Source: Komagataeibacter intermedius TF2
GTDB taxonomy: Bacteria; Pseudomonadota; Alphaproteobacteria; Acetobacterales; Acetobacteraceae
Assembly (NCBI RefSeq): GCF_000964425.1
Contig: NZ_BANF01000059.1
Location: forward strand, 1-60,133
Reading direction: 5' to 3'
Length of the DNA: 60,133 nucleotides
Positions 36,604 through 46,777 of the stretch are shown piece by piece. Numbering within the stretch: position 1 is the first letter of the stretch; the number at the start of each line of letters is the position of its first letter. The translations under genes were made by a program, and so were the position numbers. The notes below the pieces were generated by a model, which saw only the letters and a program-made list of their open reading frames with translations, was not told the DNA's origin and ran no database searches.

Positions 36604-39018
36604 ATGAAAATGGTGTCCCTGATCGCGCTGCTGGTTTTCGCAACGGGAGCGCAGGCTGCCCCGATTGCGTCCAAAGCGCCAGCCCACCAGCCTACGGGCA
36701 GTGATCTCCCCCCCCTGCCTGCGGCGGCACCGGTGGCGCCAGCGGCGCAACCTTCCGCACAGGCAACTGATCCGGCATCAGCCGCGCCCGCATCCGATGC
36801 GGGAAGCGCCAGTAACGCGGATGCAATACTGGACAATGCCGAAAATGCGGCAGGCGTCGGTACCGATGTTGCAACTGTCCATACCTATTCCCTTCAGGAA
36901 CTGGGTGCGCAGAGTGCATTGACCATGCGCGGCGCCGCCCCGCTGCAGGGGCTGCAGTTCGGGATTCCGGCGGACCAGCTGGTGACATCGGCCCGACTGG
37001 TCGTGTCCGGGGCCATGTCGCCCAACCTCCAGCCTGATAACAGCGCGGTGACGATCACGCTGAACGAACAGTATATCGGCACGCTGCGTCCCGACCCGAC
37101 GCATCCGGCATTCGGGCCGCTGTCATTTGACATCAACCCGATTTTCTTTGTCAGCGGCAACCGCCTGAACTTCAACTTCGCTTCAGGTTCCAAGGGGTGC
37201 GCGGACCCGACCAACGGGCTGCAGTGGGCCAGCGTGTCCGAACATTCGCAGCTGCAGATCACGACCATTCCGCTTCCTCCCCGTCGTCAGCTGGCCCGTC
37301 TGCCCCAGCCCTTCTTTGATAAGACTGTAAGGCAGAAAGTCGTCATTCCGTTCGTCCTTGCACAGACATTTGATCCCGAGGTGCTCAAGGCCTCCGGCAT
37401 CATCGCGTCGTGGTTCGGGCAGCAGACCGACTTCCGTGGGGTCAATTTCCCCGTCTTCTCCACCATTCCCCAGACCGGCAATGCCATTGTGGTTGGCGTG
37501 GCGGATGAACTGCCGGCGGCGCTGGGCCGTCCGTCCGTCAGTGGCCCCACCCTGATGGAGGTCGCCAACCCATCCGATCCCAACGGCACGGTGCTGCTGG
37601 TGACAGGGCGTGACCGGGATGAAGTCATTGCCGCAAGCAAGGGGATCGGCTTCGGGTCCAGCGCCCTGCCGGTCGCCAGCCGCATGGATGTGGCGCCGAT
37701 TGATGTCGCCCCGCGCCAGGCCAATGACGCGCCGTCCTTCATTCCCACCAGCCGCCCGGTCCGGCTGGGGGAACTGGTGCCGGTCAGCGCCCTGCAGGGC
37801 GAAGGGTATACGCCGGGCGTGCTGTCGGTTCCGTTCCGCGTGTCGCCTGACCTTTATACGTGGCGTGACCGTCCGTACAAGCTGAACGTGCGTTTCCGCG
37901 CACCGGATGGCCCGATCCTTGATGTGGCGCGTTCGCATCTGGATGTCGGCATCAACAATACATACCTGCAGTCCTATTCACTGCGGGAGCAGAGTTCGGT
38001 TGTCGATCAGCTGCTGCATCGTGTTGGCGTGGGCACCCAGAACGCGGGCGTGGAACAGCATACGCTGACCATTCCGCCGTGGATGGTGTTCGGTCAGGAT
38101 CAGCTGCAGTTCTATTTTGACGCAGCCCCGCTGGCGCAGCCCGGCTGCCGTCCCGGCCCAAGCCTGATCCACATGTCGGTTGACCCGGATTCGACCATCG
38201 ACCTGTCCAACGCCTATCACATCACGCGCATGCCCAACCTGGCCTATATGGCCAGTGCGGGGTATCCGTTCACGACCTATGCCGACCTGTCGCGTTCGGC
38301 AGTGGTGCTGCCGGATCATCCCAATGGCACGGTGGTCAGCGCTTATCTCGACCTCATGGGCTTCATGGGGGCGACGACATGGTATCCCGTCTCGGGCGTT
38401 GATATCGTTTCGGCCGACCATGTCAGTGACGTGGCGGACCGGAACCTGATTGTCCTGTCCACCCTGTCCAACAGTGCGGATGTGTCTGCCCTGCTGGCCA
38501 ACTCGGCGTACCAGATTTCGGACGGACGGCTTCACATGGGGCTGCGTTCTACTCTGAGCGGCGTGTGGAACATCTTCCAGGATCCGATGTCGGTCATGAG
38601 CAACACGCACCCGACCGAGGTCGAGACCACGCTGAGCGGTGGCGTCGGCGCGATGGTGGAAGCGGAATCGCCGCTGGCGTCCGGCCGCACCGTGCTGGCC
38701 CTGCTGTCGGGTGACGGGCAGGGGCTGGACAATCTGGTCCAGATCCTGGGGCAGCGTAAGAACCAGGCGAAAGTGCAGGGCGATCTTGTGCTGGCGCATG
38801 GCGATGACCTGACATCCTACCGCAGTTCGCCGCTGTATACGGTTGGCACGGTGCCGCTGTGGCTGATGCCTGACTGGTATATGCATAACCATCCCTTCCG
38901 CGTGATCGTGGTCGGGTTGGCTGGCTGTCTGATGGTGGTGGCTGTCCTGGTGCGCGCCCTGTTCCGCCACGCGATGGTCCGTCGCCGGCAGTTGCAGGAA
39001 GAAAGGCAGAAATCGTGA
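36604..39018 (+). CDS. bcsB: Cellulose synthase periplasmic subunit BcsB
   Basis: An 804-residue periplasmic protein anchored by a C-terminal transmembrane helix ([20 protein letters not shown]). The signal peptide [18 protein letters not shown] is cut before APIAS. The body alternates carbohydrate-binding and flavodoxin-like domains, with [20 protein letters not shown] and [19 protein letters not shown] as visible conserved parts. BcsB guides the nascent glucan through the periplasm and its C-terminal anchor is required for BcsA activity. The gene is in a different frame from bcsA and separated by one base, so the subunits are not fused as they are in some strains. Confidence 0.96.
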   Translation: MKMVSLIALLVFATGAQAAPIASKAPAHQPTGSDLPPLPAAAPVAPAAQPSAQATDPASAAPASDAGSASNADAILDNAENAAGVGTDVATVHTYSLQELGAQSALTMRGAAPLQGLQFGIPADQLVTSARLVVSGAMSPNLQPDNSAVTITLNEQYIGTLRPDPTHPAFGPLSFDINPIFFVSGNRLNFNFASGSKGCADPTNGLQWASVSEHSQLQITTIPLPPRRQLARLPQPFFDKTVRQKVVIPFVLAQTFDPEVLKASGIIASWFGQQTDFRGVNFPVFSTIPQTGNAIVVGVADELPAALGRPSVSGPTLMEVANPSDPNGTVLLVTGRDRDEVIAASKGIGFGSSALPVASRMDVAPIDVAPRQANDAPSFIPTSRPVRLGELVPVSALQGEGYTPGVLSVPFRVSPDLYTWRDRPYKLNVRFRAPDGPILDVARSHLDVGINNTYLQSYSLREQSSVVDQLLHRVGVGTQNAGVEQHTLTIPPWMVFGQDQLQFYFDAAPLAQPGCRPGPSLIHMSVDPDSTIDLSNAYHITRMPNLAYMASAGYPFTTYADLSRSAVVLPDHPNGTVVSAYLDLMGFMGATTWYPVSGVDIVSADHVSDVADRNLIVLSTLSNSADVSALLANSAYQISDGRLHMGLRSTLSGVWNIFQDPMSVMSNTHPTEVETTLSGGVGAMVEAESPLASGRTVLALLSGDGQGLDNLVQILGQRKNQAKVQGDLVLAHGDDLTSYRSSPLYTVGTVPLWLMPDWYMHNHPFRVIVVGLAGCLMVVAVLVRALFRHAMVRRRQLQEERQKS

Positions 39019-39020
39019 TC

Positions 39021-42000
39021 ATGAACAGACGATACGTCTTTTCGCTTTCTGCCGGCCTGCTTGCCAGCAGTTGCATGGGCGCGATGATGCCCGTGCCCGT
39101 TGCCCGCGCGCAGCAGGCGTCCACCGCCATGACCGGCGCGCAGGCCACCGGGGGGGCTGTCGCGCCACGGCAGATCCTGTTGCAGCAGGCACGTTTCTGG
39201 TTGCAGCAGCAGCAGTATGACAATGCCCGGCAGGCATTGCAGAATGCGCAGCGGATCGCCCCGGATGCCCCCGACGTGCTGGAAGTGCAGGGGGAATACC
39301 AGACGGCCATGGGCAACCGTGAAGCCGCGGCCGATACCCTGCGCCACCTGCAGCAGGTCGCACCGGGCAGTGTTGCGGCAAACAGCCTGAGTGACCTGTT
39401 GCACGAACGGTCCATCTCGACCGGCGACCTGTCGCATGTGCGTTCGCTTGCGGCCTCCGGTCACAATGCGGAGGCCGTTGCCGGGTACCAGAAGCTGTTC
39501 AATGGCGGCAGGCCCCCGCATTCCCTGGCGATCGAATACTATCAGACCATGGCTGGCGTCCCGGCTGACTGGGATCAGGCGCGTGCGGGCCTTTCGGGTC
39601 TCGTTGCGGCCAATCCGCAGGATTACCGGGCACAGCTCGCCTTTGCGCAGACGCTGACATATAACACCTCGACCCGTATGGAGGGGCTGGCGCGACTGAA
39701 GGACCTGCAGGGGTTCCGCACGCAGGCCCCCGTCGAGGCTGCGGCTGCCGCTCAGTCCTATCGGCAGACATTGAGCTGGCTGCCCGTCACGGCCGAGACG
39801 CAGCCGCTCATGCAGCAGTGGCTGGCGGCGCATCCTGATGATACGGCGCTGAAGGACCACATGCTTCACCCGCCGGGCGGTCCGCCGGACAAGGCCGGGC
39901 TGGCGCGTCAGGCAGGCTACCAGCAGCTTAATGCCGGGCGTCTGTCCGCAGCCGAGCAGTCGTTCCAGTCCGCGCTGCAGATCAATTCCCACGATGCGGA
40001 TTCGCTGGGCGGGATGGGACTGGTCAGCATGCGTCAGGGTGATGCGGCTGAAGCGCGCCGTTATTTTCAGGAAGCGATGGCTGCGGACCCCAAGACGGCT
40101 GACCGCTGGCGCCCCGCGCTGGCGGGGATGGAAATCAGTGGTGATTACGCCGCTGTCCGCCAGCTGATCGCAGCCCACCAGTACACCGAAGCCAAGCAGC
40201 GCCTGACATCGCTGGCGCGTCAGCCGGGACAGTTCACCGGTGCGACCCTGATGCTGGCGGACCTGCAGCGTTCGACCGGGCAGATCGATGCATCCGAACA
40301 GGAATATCGGTCCGTTCTCGCGCGTGACCCCAATAACCAGCTGGCCCTGATGGGGCTGGCGCGGGTGGACATGGCGCAGGGCAACACGGCGGAAGCCCGC
40401 CAGCTGCTGTCGCGCGTCGGTCCGCAATACGCCACGGAAGTTGGCGAGATCGAGGTGACGGGCCTGATGGCCGCGGCATCGCACACGTCGGATTCGGCGC
40501 GCAAGGTTGCCATTCTGCGTGAAGCCATGACGCAGGCCCCGCGTGACCCGTGGGTGCGCATCAACCTGGCCAATGCCCTGCAGCAGCAGGGTGACGTGGC
40601 GGAAGCCGGGCGGGTCATGCAGCCGATCCTGGCCAATCCGGTTACGGCGCAGGACCGGCAGGCAGGCATCCTGTATACCTATGGCGCCGGAAATGACGCG
40701 GCGACCCGTCGCCTGCTGTCCGGGCTGTCGCCCGAGGACTATTCTCCGGCCATCCGTTCGATTGCCGAGGAAATGCAGATCAAGGAAGATCTGGCCAGCC
40801 GTCTGTCGATGGTGCCAAATCCAGTTCCCCTGATCCGTGAAGCGCTTGCCCCGCCTGATCCGACGGGCGCGCGCGGCGTGGCCGTGGCCGACCTGTTCCG
40901 CCAGCGTGGTGACATGATCCATGCCCGTATGGCCCTGCGTATCGCCTCGACCCGTACGATTGACCTGTCGCCGGATCAGCGGCTGGCCTACGCCACCGAA
41001 TACATGAAGATCAGCAACCCGGTCGCCGCTGCCCGCCTGCTTGCGCCGCTGGGCGATGGCAGCGGGAGTGGAGCTGGCAATGCGCTGCTGCCGGAACAGC
41101 AGCAGACGCTCCAGCAGCTGCGCATGGGCATTGCCGTGGCGCAGTCCGACCTGCTGAACCAGCGTGGCGATCAGGCGCAGGCGTATGATCACCTGGCCCC
41201 CGCGCTGCGGGCGGACCCGGAGGCGACATCGCCCAAGCTGGCGCTGGCCCGTCTGTACAATGGCGAAGGCAAATCCAGCAAGGCGCTGGACATCGACCTG
41301 GCGGTGCTGCGCCATAACCCGCAGGATCTCGATGCCCGGCAGGCCGCCGTGCAGGCTGCGGTCAATAGTGGTCGCAAGAGTCTGGCCACCCATCTGGCGA
41401 TGGATGGCGTGCAGGAAAGTCCGATGGATGCCCGCGCATGGCTGGGCATGGCCGTGGCGGATCAGGCGGACGGACATGGGCACCGGACCATTGCCGACCT
41501 GCGCCGGGCCTATGACCTGCGCCTGCAGCAGGTCGAGGGGGCCCGCTCCGCCTTCGGCCCGGCAGCGACCGAGGAAGAAGCGCTGGCGCCCCCTTCCAGC
41601 AATCCGTTCCGCCATCATGGCTACGGACGGCAGACGGAACTTGGCGCGCCGGTCACGGGTGGGTCCTACAGCATGGAAGCGACCTCACCCGAGGCTGCGG
41701 ACCAGATGCTGTCTTCCATTTCCGGGCAGATCAATACCCTGCGTGAAAACCTTGCCCCGTCCATTGACGGTGGCCTCGGGTTCCGTTCGCGTTCGGGTGA
41801 ACATGGCATGGGCCGCCTGACGGAAGCCAATATTCCCATCGTCGGCCGCCTGCCGCTGCAGGCGGGTGAATCCAGCCTGACCTTCTCGATCACGCCAACC
41901 ATGATCTGGTCGGGTGACCTGAATACCGGTTCGGTCTATGACGTGCCCCGTTACGGCACCAACATGGCGACGCAGGCGTACAACCAGTACGTCAATTCCA

Positions 42001-42998
42001 TGAACCAGAACAACAGCAGCAGCAGCCTGCGGACCCAGCAGATCCAGGGCGGGCAGGGTGAAGCGGGCTTCGCGCCGGATGTGCAGTTCAGCAATAGCTG
42101 GGTGCGGGCGGATGTCGGTGCCTCGCCGATCGGCTTCCCCATCACCAATGTGCTGGGTGGGGTCGAATTCTCGCCGCGTGTCGGGCCGGTGACGTTCCGT
42201 GTGAGTGCCGAACGCCGTTCGATCACCAACAGCGTCCTGTCCTATGGCGGCCTGCGTGACCCGAACTACAACTCGGCCCTGGGCCGTTACGCGCTGAACC
42301 ATTATGGCAGCCAGCTTGCGTCGCAGTGGGGGCAGGAATGGGGTGGTGTCGTGACCAACCACTTCCATGGCCAGGTCGAGGCGACGCTGGGCAACACCAT
42401 TCTGTATGGTGGCGGTGGTTATGCGATCCAGACAGGCAAGAACACGCGGAGCAATAACGAGCGTGAAGCCGGTATCGGCGCCAACACGCTGGTCTGGCAC
42501 AACGCCAACATGCTGGTACGGATCGGTGTCAGCCTGACCTATTTCGGTTATGCCAACAACCAGGACTTCTATACTTATGGGCAGGGTGGCTACTTCTCGC
42601 CCCAGTCCTATTATTCGGCCACGGTTCCGATCCGTTACGCCGGGCAGCACAAGCGGTTGGACTGGGACGTGACCGGCAGCGTCGGCTACCAGGTGTTCCA
42701 CGAACACTCTTCCCCATTCTTCCCGACATCCTCGCTGTTGCAGGCGGGGGCCCAGTACATTGCTGACTCGTATGTGCAGAATGCGACGGCCTCGGATTAT
42801 CTGTCAGAGGAAACGGTAGACAGGGCCTATTATCCCGGGGATAGTATCGCTAGTCTTACGGGCGGTTTCAATGCTAGGGTAGGGTATCGATTTACACACA
42901 ATCTTCGTCTTGATCTGTCGGGGCGCTGGCAGAAGGCCGGTAACTGGACTGAAAGCGGCGCCATGATTTCCGTACACTATCTTATTATGGACCAGTAA
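39021..42998 (+). CDS. bcsC: Cellulose synthase outer-membrane export subunit BcsC
   Basis: About 1325 residues. A signal peptide (MNRRYVFSLSAGLLASSCMG, ending before QQAST) is followed by a long array of TPR repeats in the periplasm up to about residue 850, then a C-terminal beta-barrel of about 350 residues with PSIDGGLGFRSRSGEHGMG and AGEAGFAPDVQFSNSWVRAD-like strands ending in VHYLIMDQ. It exports the glucan through the outer membrane. A GTG at 39015 has better-placed AAAGG, whereas ATG 39021 gives the usual N-terminus. It overlaps or abuts the bcsB stop, and TAATG links it to bcsD. Confidence 0.95.
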   Translation: MNRRYVFSLSAGLLASSCMGAMMPVPVARAQQASTAMTGAQATGGAVAPRQILLQQARFWLQQQQYDNARQALQNAQRIAPDAPDVLEVQGEYQTAMGNREAAADTLRHLQQVAPGSVAANSLSDLLHERSISTGDLSHVRSLAASGHNAEAVAGYQKLFNGGRPPHSLAIEYYQTMAGVPADWDQARAGLSGLVAANPQDYRAQLAFAQTLTYNTSTRMEGLARLKDLQGFRTQAPVEAAAAAQSYRQTLSWLPVTAETQPLMQQWLAAHPDDTALKDHMLHPPGGPPDKAGLARQAGYQQLNAGRLSAAEQSFQSALQINSHDADSLGGMGLVSMRQGDAAEARRYFQEAMAADPKTADRWRPALAGMEISGDYAAVRQLIAAHQYTEAKQRLTSLARQPGQFTGATLMLADLQRSTGQIDASEQEYRSVLARDPNNQLALMGLARVDMAQGNTAEARQLLSRVGPQYATEVGEIEVTGLMAAASHTSDSARKVAILREAMTQAPRDPWVRINLANALQQQGDVAEAGRVMQPILANPVTAQDRQAGILYTYGAGNDAATRRLLSGLSPEDYSPAIRSIAEEMQIKEDLASRLSMVPNPVPLIREALAPPDPTGARGVAVADLFRQRGDMIHARMALRIASTRTIDLSPDQRLAYATEYMKISNPVAAARLLAPLGDGSGSGAGNALLPEQQQTLQQLRMGIAVAQSDLLNQRGDQAQAYDHLAPALRADPEATSPKLALARLYNGEGKSSKALDIDLAVLRHNPQDLDARQAAVQAAVNSGRKSLATHLAMDGVQESPMDARAWLGMAVADQADGHGHRTIADLRRAYDLRLQQVEGARSAFGPAATEEEALAPPSSNPFRHHGYGRQTELGAPVTGGSYSMEATSPEAADQMLSSISGQINTLRENLAPSIDGGLGFRSRSGEHGMGRLTEANIPIVGRLPLQAGESSLTFSITPTMIWSGDLNTGSVYDVPRYGTNMATQAYNQYVNSMNQNNSSSSLRTQQIQGGQGEAGFAPDVQFSNSWVRADVGASPIGFPITNVLGGVEFSPRVGPVTFRVSAERRSITNSVLSYGGLRDPNYNSALGRYALNHYGSQLASQWGQEWGGVVTNHFHGQVEATLGNTILYGGGGYAIQTGKNTRSNNEREAGIGANTLVWHNANMLVRIGVSLTYFGYANNQDFYTYGQGGYFSPQSYYSATVPIRYAGQHKRLDWDVTGSVGYQVFHEHSSPFFPTSSLLQAGAQYIADSYVQNATASDYLSEETVDRAYYPGDSIASLTGGFNARVGYRFTHNLRLDLSGRWQKAGNWTESGAMISVHYLIMDQ

Positions 42999-43468
42999 TG
43001 ACAACTTTCAACGCAAAACCGGACTTCTCGCTTTTCCTGCAGGCCCTGTCGTGGGAAATCGACGATCAGGCCGGGATCGAGGTCAGGAATGACCTGCTGC
43101 GCGAGGTCGGCCGCGGCATGGCTGGTCGACTGCAGCCGCCCCTGTGCAACACCATTCATCAGTTGCAGATCGAACTGAATGCCCTGCTGGGCATGATCAA
43201 CTGGGGATATGTGAAGCTGGAACTGCTGGCGGAAGAACAGGCCATGCGCATCGTGCATGAAGACCTGCCGCAGGTTGGCAGCGCCGGCGAGCCCTCGGGC
43301 ACCTGGCTGGCTCCGGTTCTGGAAGGGCTGTACGGCCGCTGGATCACGTCGCAGCCGGGTGCGTTTGGCGATTATGTCGTTACCCGCGATGTGGATGCGG
43401 AAGACCTGAATTCCGTCCCGACCCAGACCATCATCCTGTACATGCGTACCCGCAGCAACAGCAACTGA
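42998..43468 (+). CDS. bcsD: Cellulose synthase subunit BcsD
   Basis: A 156-residue periplasmic subunit that forms an octameric ring around exported glucan chains and promotes crystalline ribbon formation. It is restricted to producers of crystalline cellulose. Visible family text includes DFSLFLQALSWEIDDQAGIE, CNTIHQLQIELNALLGMINW and GTWLAPVLEGLYGRWITSQ. There is no cleavable signal peptide, as in the known protein. The ATG shares its first base with the bcsC TAA (TAATG). A terminator follows 30 bases after the stop, closing the bcsABCD part of the cluster. Confidence 0.97.
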   Translation: MTTFNAKPDFSLFLQALSWEIDDQAGIEVRNDLLREVGRGMAGRLQPPLCNTIHQLQIELNALLGMINWGYVKLELLAEEQAMRIVHEDLPQVGSAGEPSGTWLAPVLEGLYGRWITSQPGAFGDYVVTRDVDAEDLNSVPTQTIILYMRTRSNSN

Positions 43469-43501
43469 CCGGATCTGTCCAGACCGCGCTGTTGCCGCAT
43501 G

Positions 43502-43547
43502 ACCCCGCCCACAGGCATGTACATGGCCTGCCGGCGGGGTTTTTTTA
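43502..43547 (+). terminator. Intrinsic terminator after bcsD
   Basis: ACCCCGCC pairs with GGCGGGGT around a CAGGCAT-GTAC-ATGGCCTG inner stem, then a run of seven T. It separates bcsABCD from bglAx, which has its own 140-base leader. Confidence 0.88.
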
Positions 43548-43692
43548 CACCTTCTGGCCCAATTTCTCGTCCTGCCTTGCGCTAGATCATGCGGATTGCA
43601 GGGCGGGTGTTTCAGTAATTATGACCACAGCGGGCGGGGCCGTCCGGTTCGCATCCCTGCTGTCCTGACCATTATGATGAGGAGGCCGCCGC

Positions 43693-45894
43693 ATGAAGCT
43701 GTCCCGCAAGATATTCCTGCTGTCCGCCGTGGCGTGCGGCATGATGGTGGCGCATGACGCCGCCCATGCCGCACATCATGCCCCGGGTGATCCGGCGGAT
43801 GAAAAGGCGCGGCAGGTGCTGGCGCATATGAGCCCTGAAGACAAGATGTCCCTGCTGTTCAGCGTTGACGGCGGTGGGTTCAATGGCAGCGTCGCCCCGC
43901 CGGGCGGCCTTGGTTCGGCGGCCTATCTGCGCGCACCCGCGGGATCTGGCCTGCCGGACCTGCAGATTTCGGATGCGGGGCTTGGCATCCGCAACCCGGC
44001 CCATATCCGCAAGGACGGGGCGGCGGTTTCCCTGCCATCGGGGCTGTCCACCGCCAGTTCATGGGACATGGACATGGCGCGTGAGGCCGGGGCCATGATT
44101 GGCCGTGAAGCGTGGCAGAGCGGTTTCAACGTCCTGCTGGGCGGCGGGGCGGACCTGACCCGTGACCCGCGCGGTGGCCGCAATTTCGAATATGCGGGCG
44201 AGGATCCGCTGCAGACCGGGCGCATGGTCGGCAGCACCATTGCGGGCGTGCAGTCACAGCATGTGATTTCCACCCTCAAGCACTATGCGATGAACGATCT
44301 CGAGACATCGCGCATGACCATGAGTGCGGATATCGACCCCGTGGCCATGCGTGAAAGTGACCTGCTGGGCTTCGAGATCGCGCTGGAAACCGGGCATCCC
44401 GGTTCGGTCATGTGCTCGTATAACCGCGTCAATGACCTGTATGCGTGCGAAAACCCGTACCTGCTGAACACGACGCTGAAACAGGACTGGCATTATCCCG
44501 GCTTCGTCATGTCCGACTGGGGTGCGACCCATTCCTCCGCCCGCGCGGCGCTGGCCGGGCTGGATCAGGAATCGGCGGGCGACCATGCCGATGCACGTCC
44601 CTATTTCCAGACGCTGCTGGCAGCCGATGTGAAGGCGGGCCGCGTACCGCAGTCGCGTATTGATGATATGGCGCAGCGTATCGTCCGTTCGCTGTTCGCG
44701 CAGGGACTGGTTGACCATCCGTCGCAGCGTGCGCCGCTGGACGTGGTGACCGACACCCTTGTCGCCCAGCGTGACGAGGAAGAAGGCGCGGTCCTGCTGC
44801 GCAACGAAGGCAACGTCCTGCCGCTGGCCCCCACCGCGCGCATTGCGGTCATTGGCGGTCATGCGGATGTGGGCGTGATTTCGGGTGGCGGGTCCAGCCA
44901 GGTTGATCCCATCGGGGGCGAGGTGGTCAAGGGACCGGGCAAGAAGGACTGGCCGGGTGATCCGGTCTATTTCCCGTCCAGCCCGCTGAAGGCCATGCGG
45001 GCCGAGGCCCCGGCTGCGCATATTACCTATGATCCGGGCACGAATATCGCAGCCGCCGTCCGTGCCGCGCGCGCGGCCGATGTCGCCGTCGTATACGCCA
45101 CGCAGTTCACTTTTGAGGGGATGGACGCGCCGAACATGCATCTGGATGGCAATGCGGATGCGCTGATTGCCGCCGTTGCCGCCGCCAACCCGCGCACCGT
45201 GGTGGTCATGGAGACCGGCGATCCGGTGCTGATGCCGTGGAACAGCAGCGTGGCAGGCGTGCTGGAGGCATGGTTCCCCGGTTCCGGAGGCGGCACGGCC
45301 ATTGCGCGGCTGCTGTTTGGCAAGGTGGCGCCGTCGGGCCATCTGACCATGACCTTCCCGCAGGCTGAATCCCAGCTTGCCCACCCTGACATCGCAGGTG
45401 TGACCGCCAGCAACGTGTTCGAGATGCAGTTCCATACAGATCAGGAACTGGTTTACGACGAAGGCAGCGATGTCGGTTACCGCTGGTTCGACCGCAATCA
45501 CCTCAAGCCGCTCTATCCGTTCGGCCATGGCCTGACCTACACCACCTTCGCCACCGATGGACTGGCGGCAGGGTATCACCACAAGCAGCTTACGGTGACG
45601 TTCAACGTGCGCAATACCGGCACGCGTCCGGGTGTGGATGTGCCGCAGGTCTATGTCGGACTGCCCGATGGTGGTGCGCGCAGGCTGGGGGGATGGCAGC
45701 GCGTCACCCTGGCACCGGGGGAAAGCCGTCAGGTCTCGGTGCAGGTCGATCCGCGCCTGCTGGCGCATTTTGATGGCAGGCATGACCGGTGGGCCATTCC
45801 TTCGGGCCGCTTCCGGGTCTGGCTGGGCACGTCGGCTGTGGATGACAGCCAGCAGGTCAGCATACATCTGCCCGCGCGCACGCTGGCGCCCTGA
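43693..45894 (+). CDS. bglAx: Secreted beta-glucosidase BglAx (GH3)
   Basis: A 733-residue glycoside hydrolase family 3 enzyme. The signal peptide MKLSRKIFLLSAVACGMMVA is followed by the GH3 N-terminal barrel. The nucleophile aspartate lies in PGFVMSDWGATHSS; upstream are VISTLKHYAMNDLETSR and SVMCSYNRVNDLYACEN. The C-terminal GH3 domain and a fibronectin III-like module (VTFNVRNTGTRPGVDVPQVY) complete it. The known enzyme cleaves cello-oligosaccharides and can transfer glucose, and its loss reduces cellulose yield. GAGGAGGC just before ATG 43693 is a strong ribosome site. It is transcribed separately from bcsABCD. Confidence 0.95.
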   Translation: MKLSRKIFLLSAVACGMMVAHDAAHAAHHAPGDPADEKARQVLAHMSPEDKMSLLFSVDGGGFNGSVAPPGGLGSAAYLRAPAGSGLPDLQISDAGLGIRNPAHIRKDGAAVSLPSGLSTASSWDMDMAREAGAMIGREAWQSGFNVLLGGGADLTRDPRGGRNFEYAGEDPLQTGRMVGSTIAGVQSQHVISTLKHYAMNDLETSRMTMSADIDPVAMRESDLLGFEIALETGHPGSVMCSYNRVNDLYACENPYLLNTTLKQDWHYPGFVMSDWGATHSSARAALAGLDQESAGDHADARPYFQTLLAADVKAGRVPQSRIDDMAQRIVRSLFAQGLVDHPSQRAPLDVVTDTLVAQRDEEEGAVLLRNEGNVLPLAPTARIAVIGGHADVGVISGGGSSQVDPIGGEVVKGPGKKDWPGDPVYFPSSPLKAMRAEAPAAHITYDPGTNIAAAVRAARAADVAVVYATQFTFEGMDAPNMHLDGNADALIAAVAAANPRTVVVMETGDPVLMPWNSSVAGVLEAWFPGSGGGTAIARLLFGKVAPSGHLTMTFPQAESQLAHPDIAGVTASNVFEMQFHTDQELVYDEGSDVGYRWFDRNHLKPLYPFGHGLTYTTFATDGLAAGYHHKQLTVTFNVRNTGTRPGVDVPQVYVGLPDGGARRLGGWQRVTLAPGESRQVSVQVDPRLLAHFDGRHDRWAIPSGRFRVWLGTSAVDDSQQVSIHLPARTLAP

Positions 45895-45902
45895 GGCACG
45901 GG

Positions 45903-46571
45903 ATGAAGCGTTTCCTGCTGGCCATGGGGCTGTCGGGCGTGGGCATCCTGCCTGCATCCGGTGACTGCCTGGCGGCGGGTCTGCCTGATACCGCGCTGGA
46001 TCGCGCCCGTGTGCTGCTGGCGGTGCAGGAACTGGAAATTACCCTGCTGACCCATCCCAGCGCGACTGTGGCGCTGGAGGACTGGTGCGCCCGCCATCAC
46101 ATGGCCGACAGGCCAGTGGTGGTCGCACGCAAGATGACCCTCACCGCGCCCGATCCCGTACCCGCGCGTGTACGGGCTGACCTTGCGGCCAGCGCCACGC
46201 AGCCCATACGCCACCGGCAGGTGCAGCTTGTCTGTGGCACCCATGTGCTGTCGGTAGCTGATAACTGGTATGTGCCCGACCGGCTGACGGCGGGCATGAA
46301 CGCCACGCTGGATGGGACGGATGCCGCATTCGGGCATGTGGTCGCGCCCCTGCATTTTTCGCGTGACCGGCTGGAATTCACCCGGCTGTGGTCCCCGTGG
46401 CCCGGCAGCCTGCATGACGCGCCGGGTATGATCACGCCGCCTGCGCAGATCGTGCGCCAGCGCGCGGTGCTGCGCGATGCGCATGGTCAGCCCTTTAGCG
46501 AGGTGGTGGAGACCTATACGGACCAGACCCTGTCGTTCATGCCCGCAATGGACACGGATTACGCGCATTAA
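45903..46571 (+). CDS. Secreted hypothetical protein with possible chorismate-lyase-like fold
   Basis: A 222-residue protein 8 bases after bglAx and so in its operon. The N-terminus (MKRFLLAMGLSGVGILPASG, then LAAG) looks like a signal peptide. The body has segments resembling the chorismate lyase/UTRA fold: VQLVCGTHVLSVADNWYVP, LTAGMNATLDG, AFGHVVAPLHFSRDRLEF and a late QRAVLRDAHGQPFSEVVETY. True UbiC enzymes are cytoplasmic, so an exported version would not feed ubiquinone synthesis; a ligand-binding role is more likely. The fold assignment is inference from pattern only. Two cysteines remain in the mature part. Confidence 0.6.
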   Translation: MKRFLLAMGLSGVGILPASGDCLAAGLPDTALDRARVLLAVQELEITLLTHPSATVALEDWCARHHMADRPVVVARKMTLTAPDPVPARVRADLAASATQPIRHRQVQLVCGTHVLSVADNWYVPDRLTAGMNATLDGTDAAFGHVVAPLHFSRDRLEFTRLWSPWPGSLHDAPGMITPPAQIVRQRAVLRDAHGQPFSEVVETYTDQTLSFMPAMDTDYAH

Positions 46572-46616
46572 GGCTGGTGGCGCAGCGTCGCGCTGCCCGG
46601 CACATCCATTGATGGA

Positions 46617-46705
46617 AAAAATAAAAGTTTTCGGATGCCGCCTTTTTTCCAAAAAACGACGTTTTCCAAAGCGTTTTGGAAATGGCTCTTCCGCAAGCGT
46701 TCTGA
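46617..46705. repeat. Nested palindromic intergenic repeat, copy D (diverged)
   Basis: AAAGTTTTCGGATGCCGCC followed by an A/T-rich loop and CGACGTT keeps the family order but has decayed pairing in the GC hairpin. A second hairpin TTTCCAAA/TTTGGAAA (about 46663-46682) has new bases with the same shape, suggesting compensatory change. It starts 45 bases after the upstream stop. Confidence 0.65.
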
Positions 46706-46777
46706 TGATTGCCGGATGGCGTCCGGGAAGAATTTTTAAATGATTTCAAATCCTTATGCCCGGAGTACGAATTCAGC

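Noticed and set aside
38817-41618. A 933-codon open frame antisense to bcsB/bcsC
   Set aside because: High-GC codon bias keeps the opposite strand open. The translation is rich in Arg, His and Gln with no domain, and bcsB and bcsC on the other strand are unambiguous.
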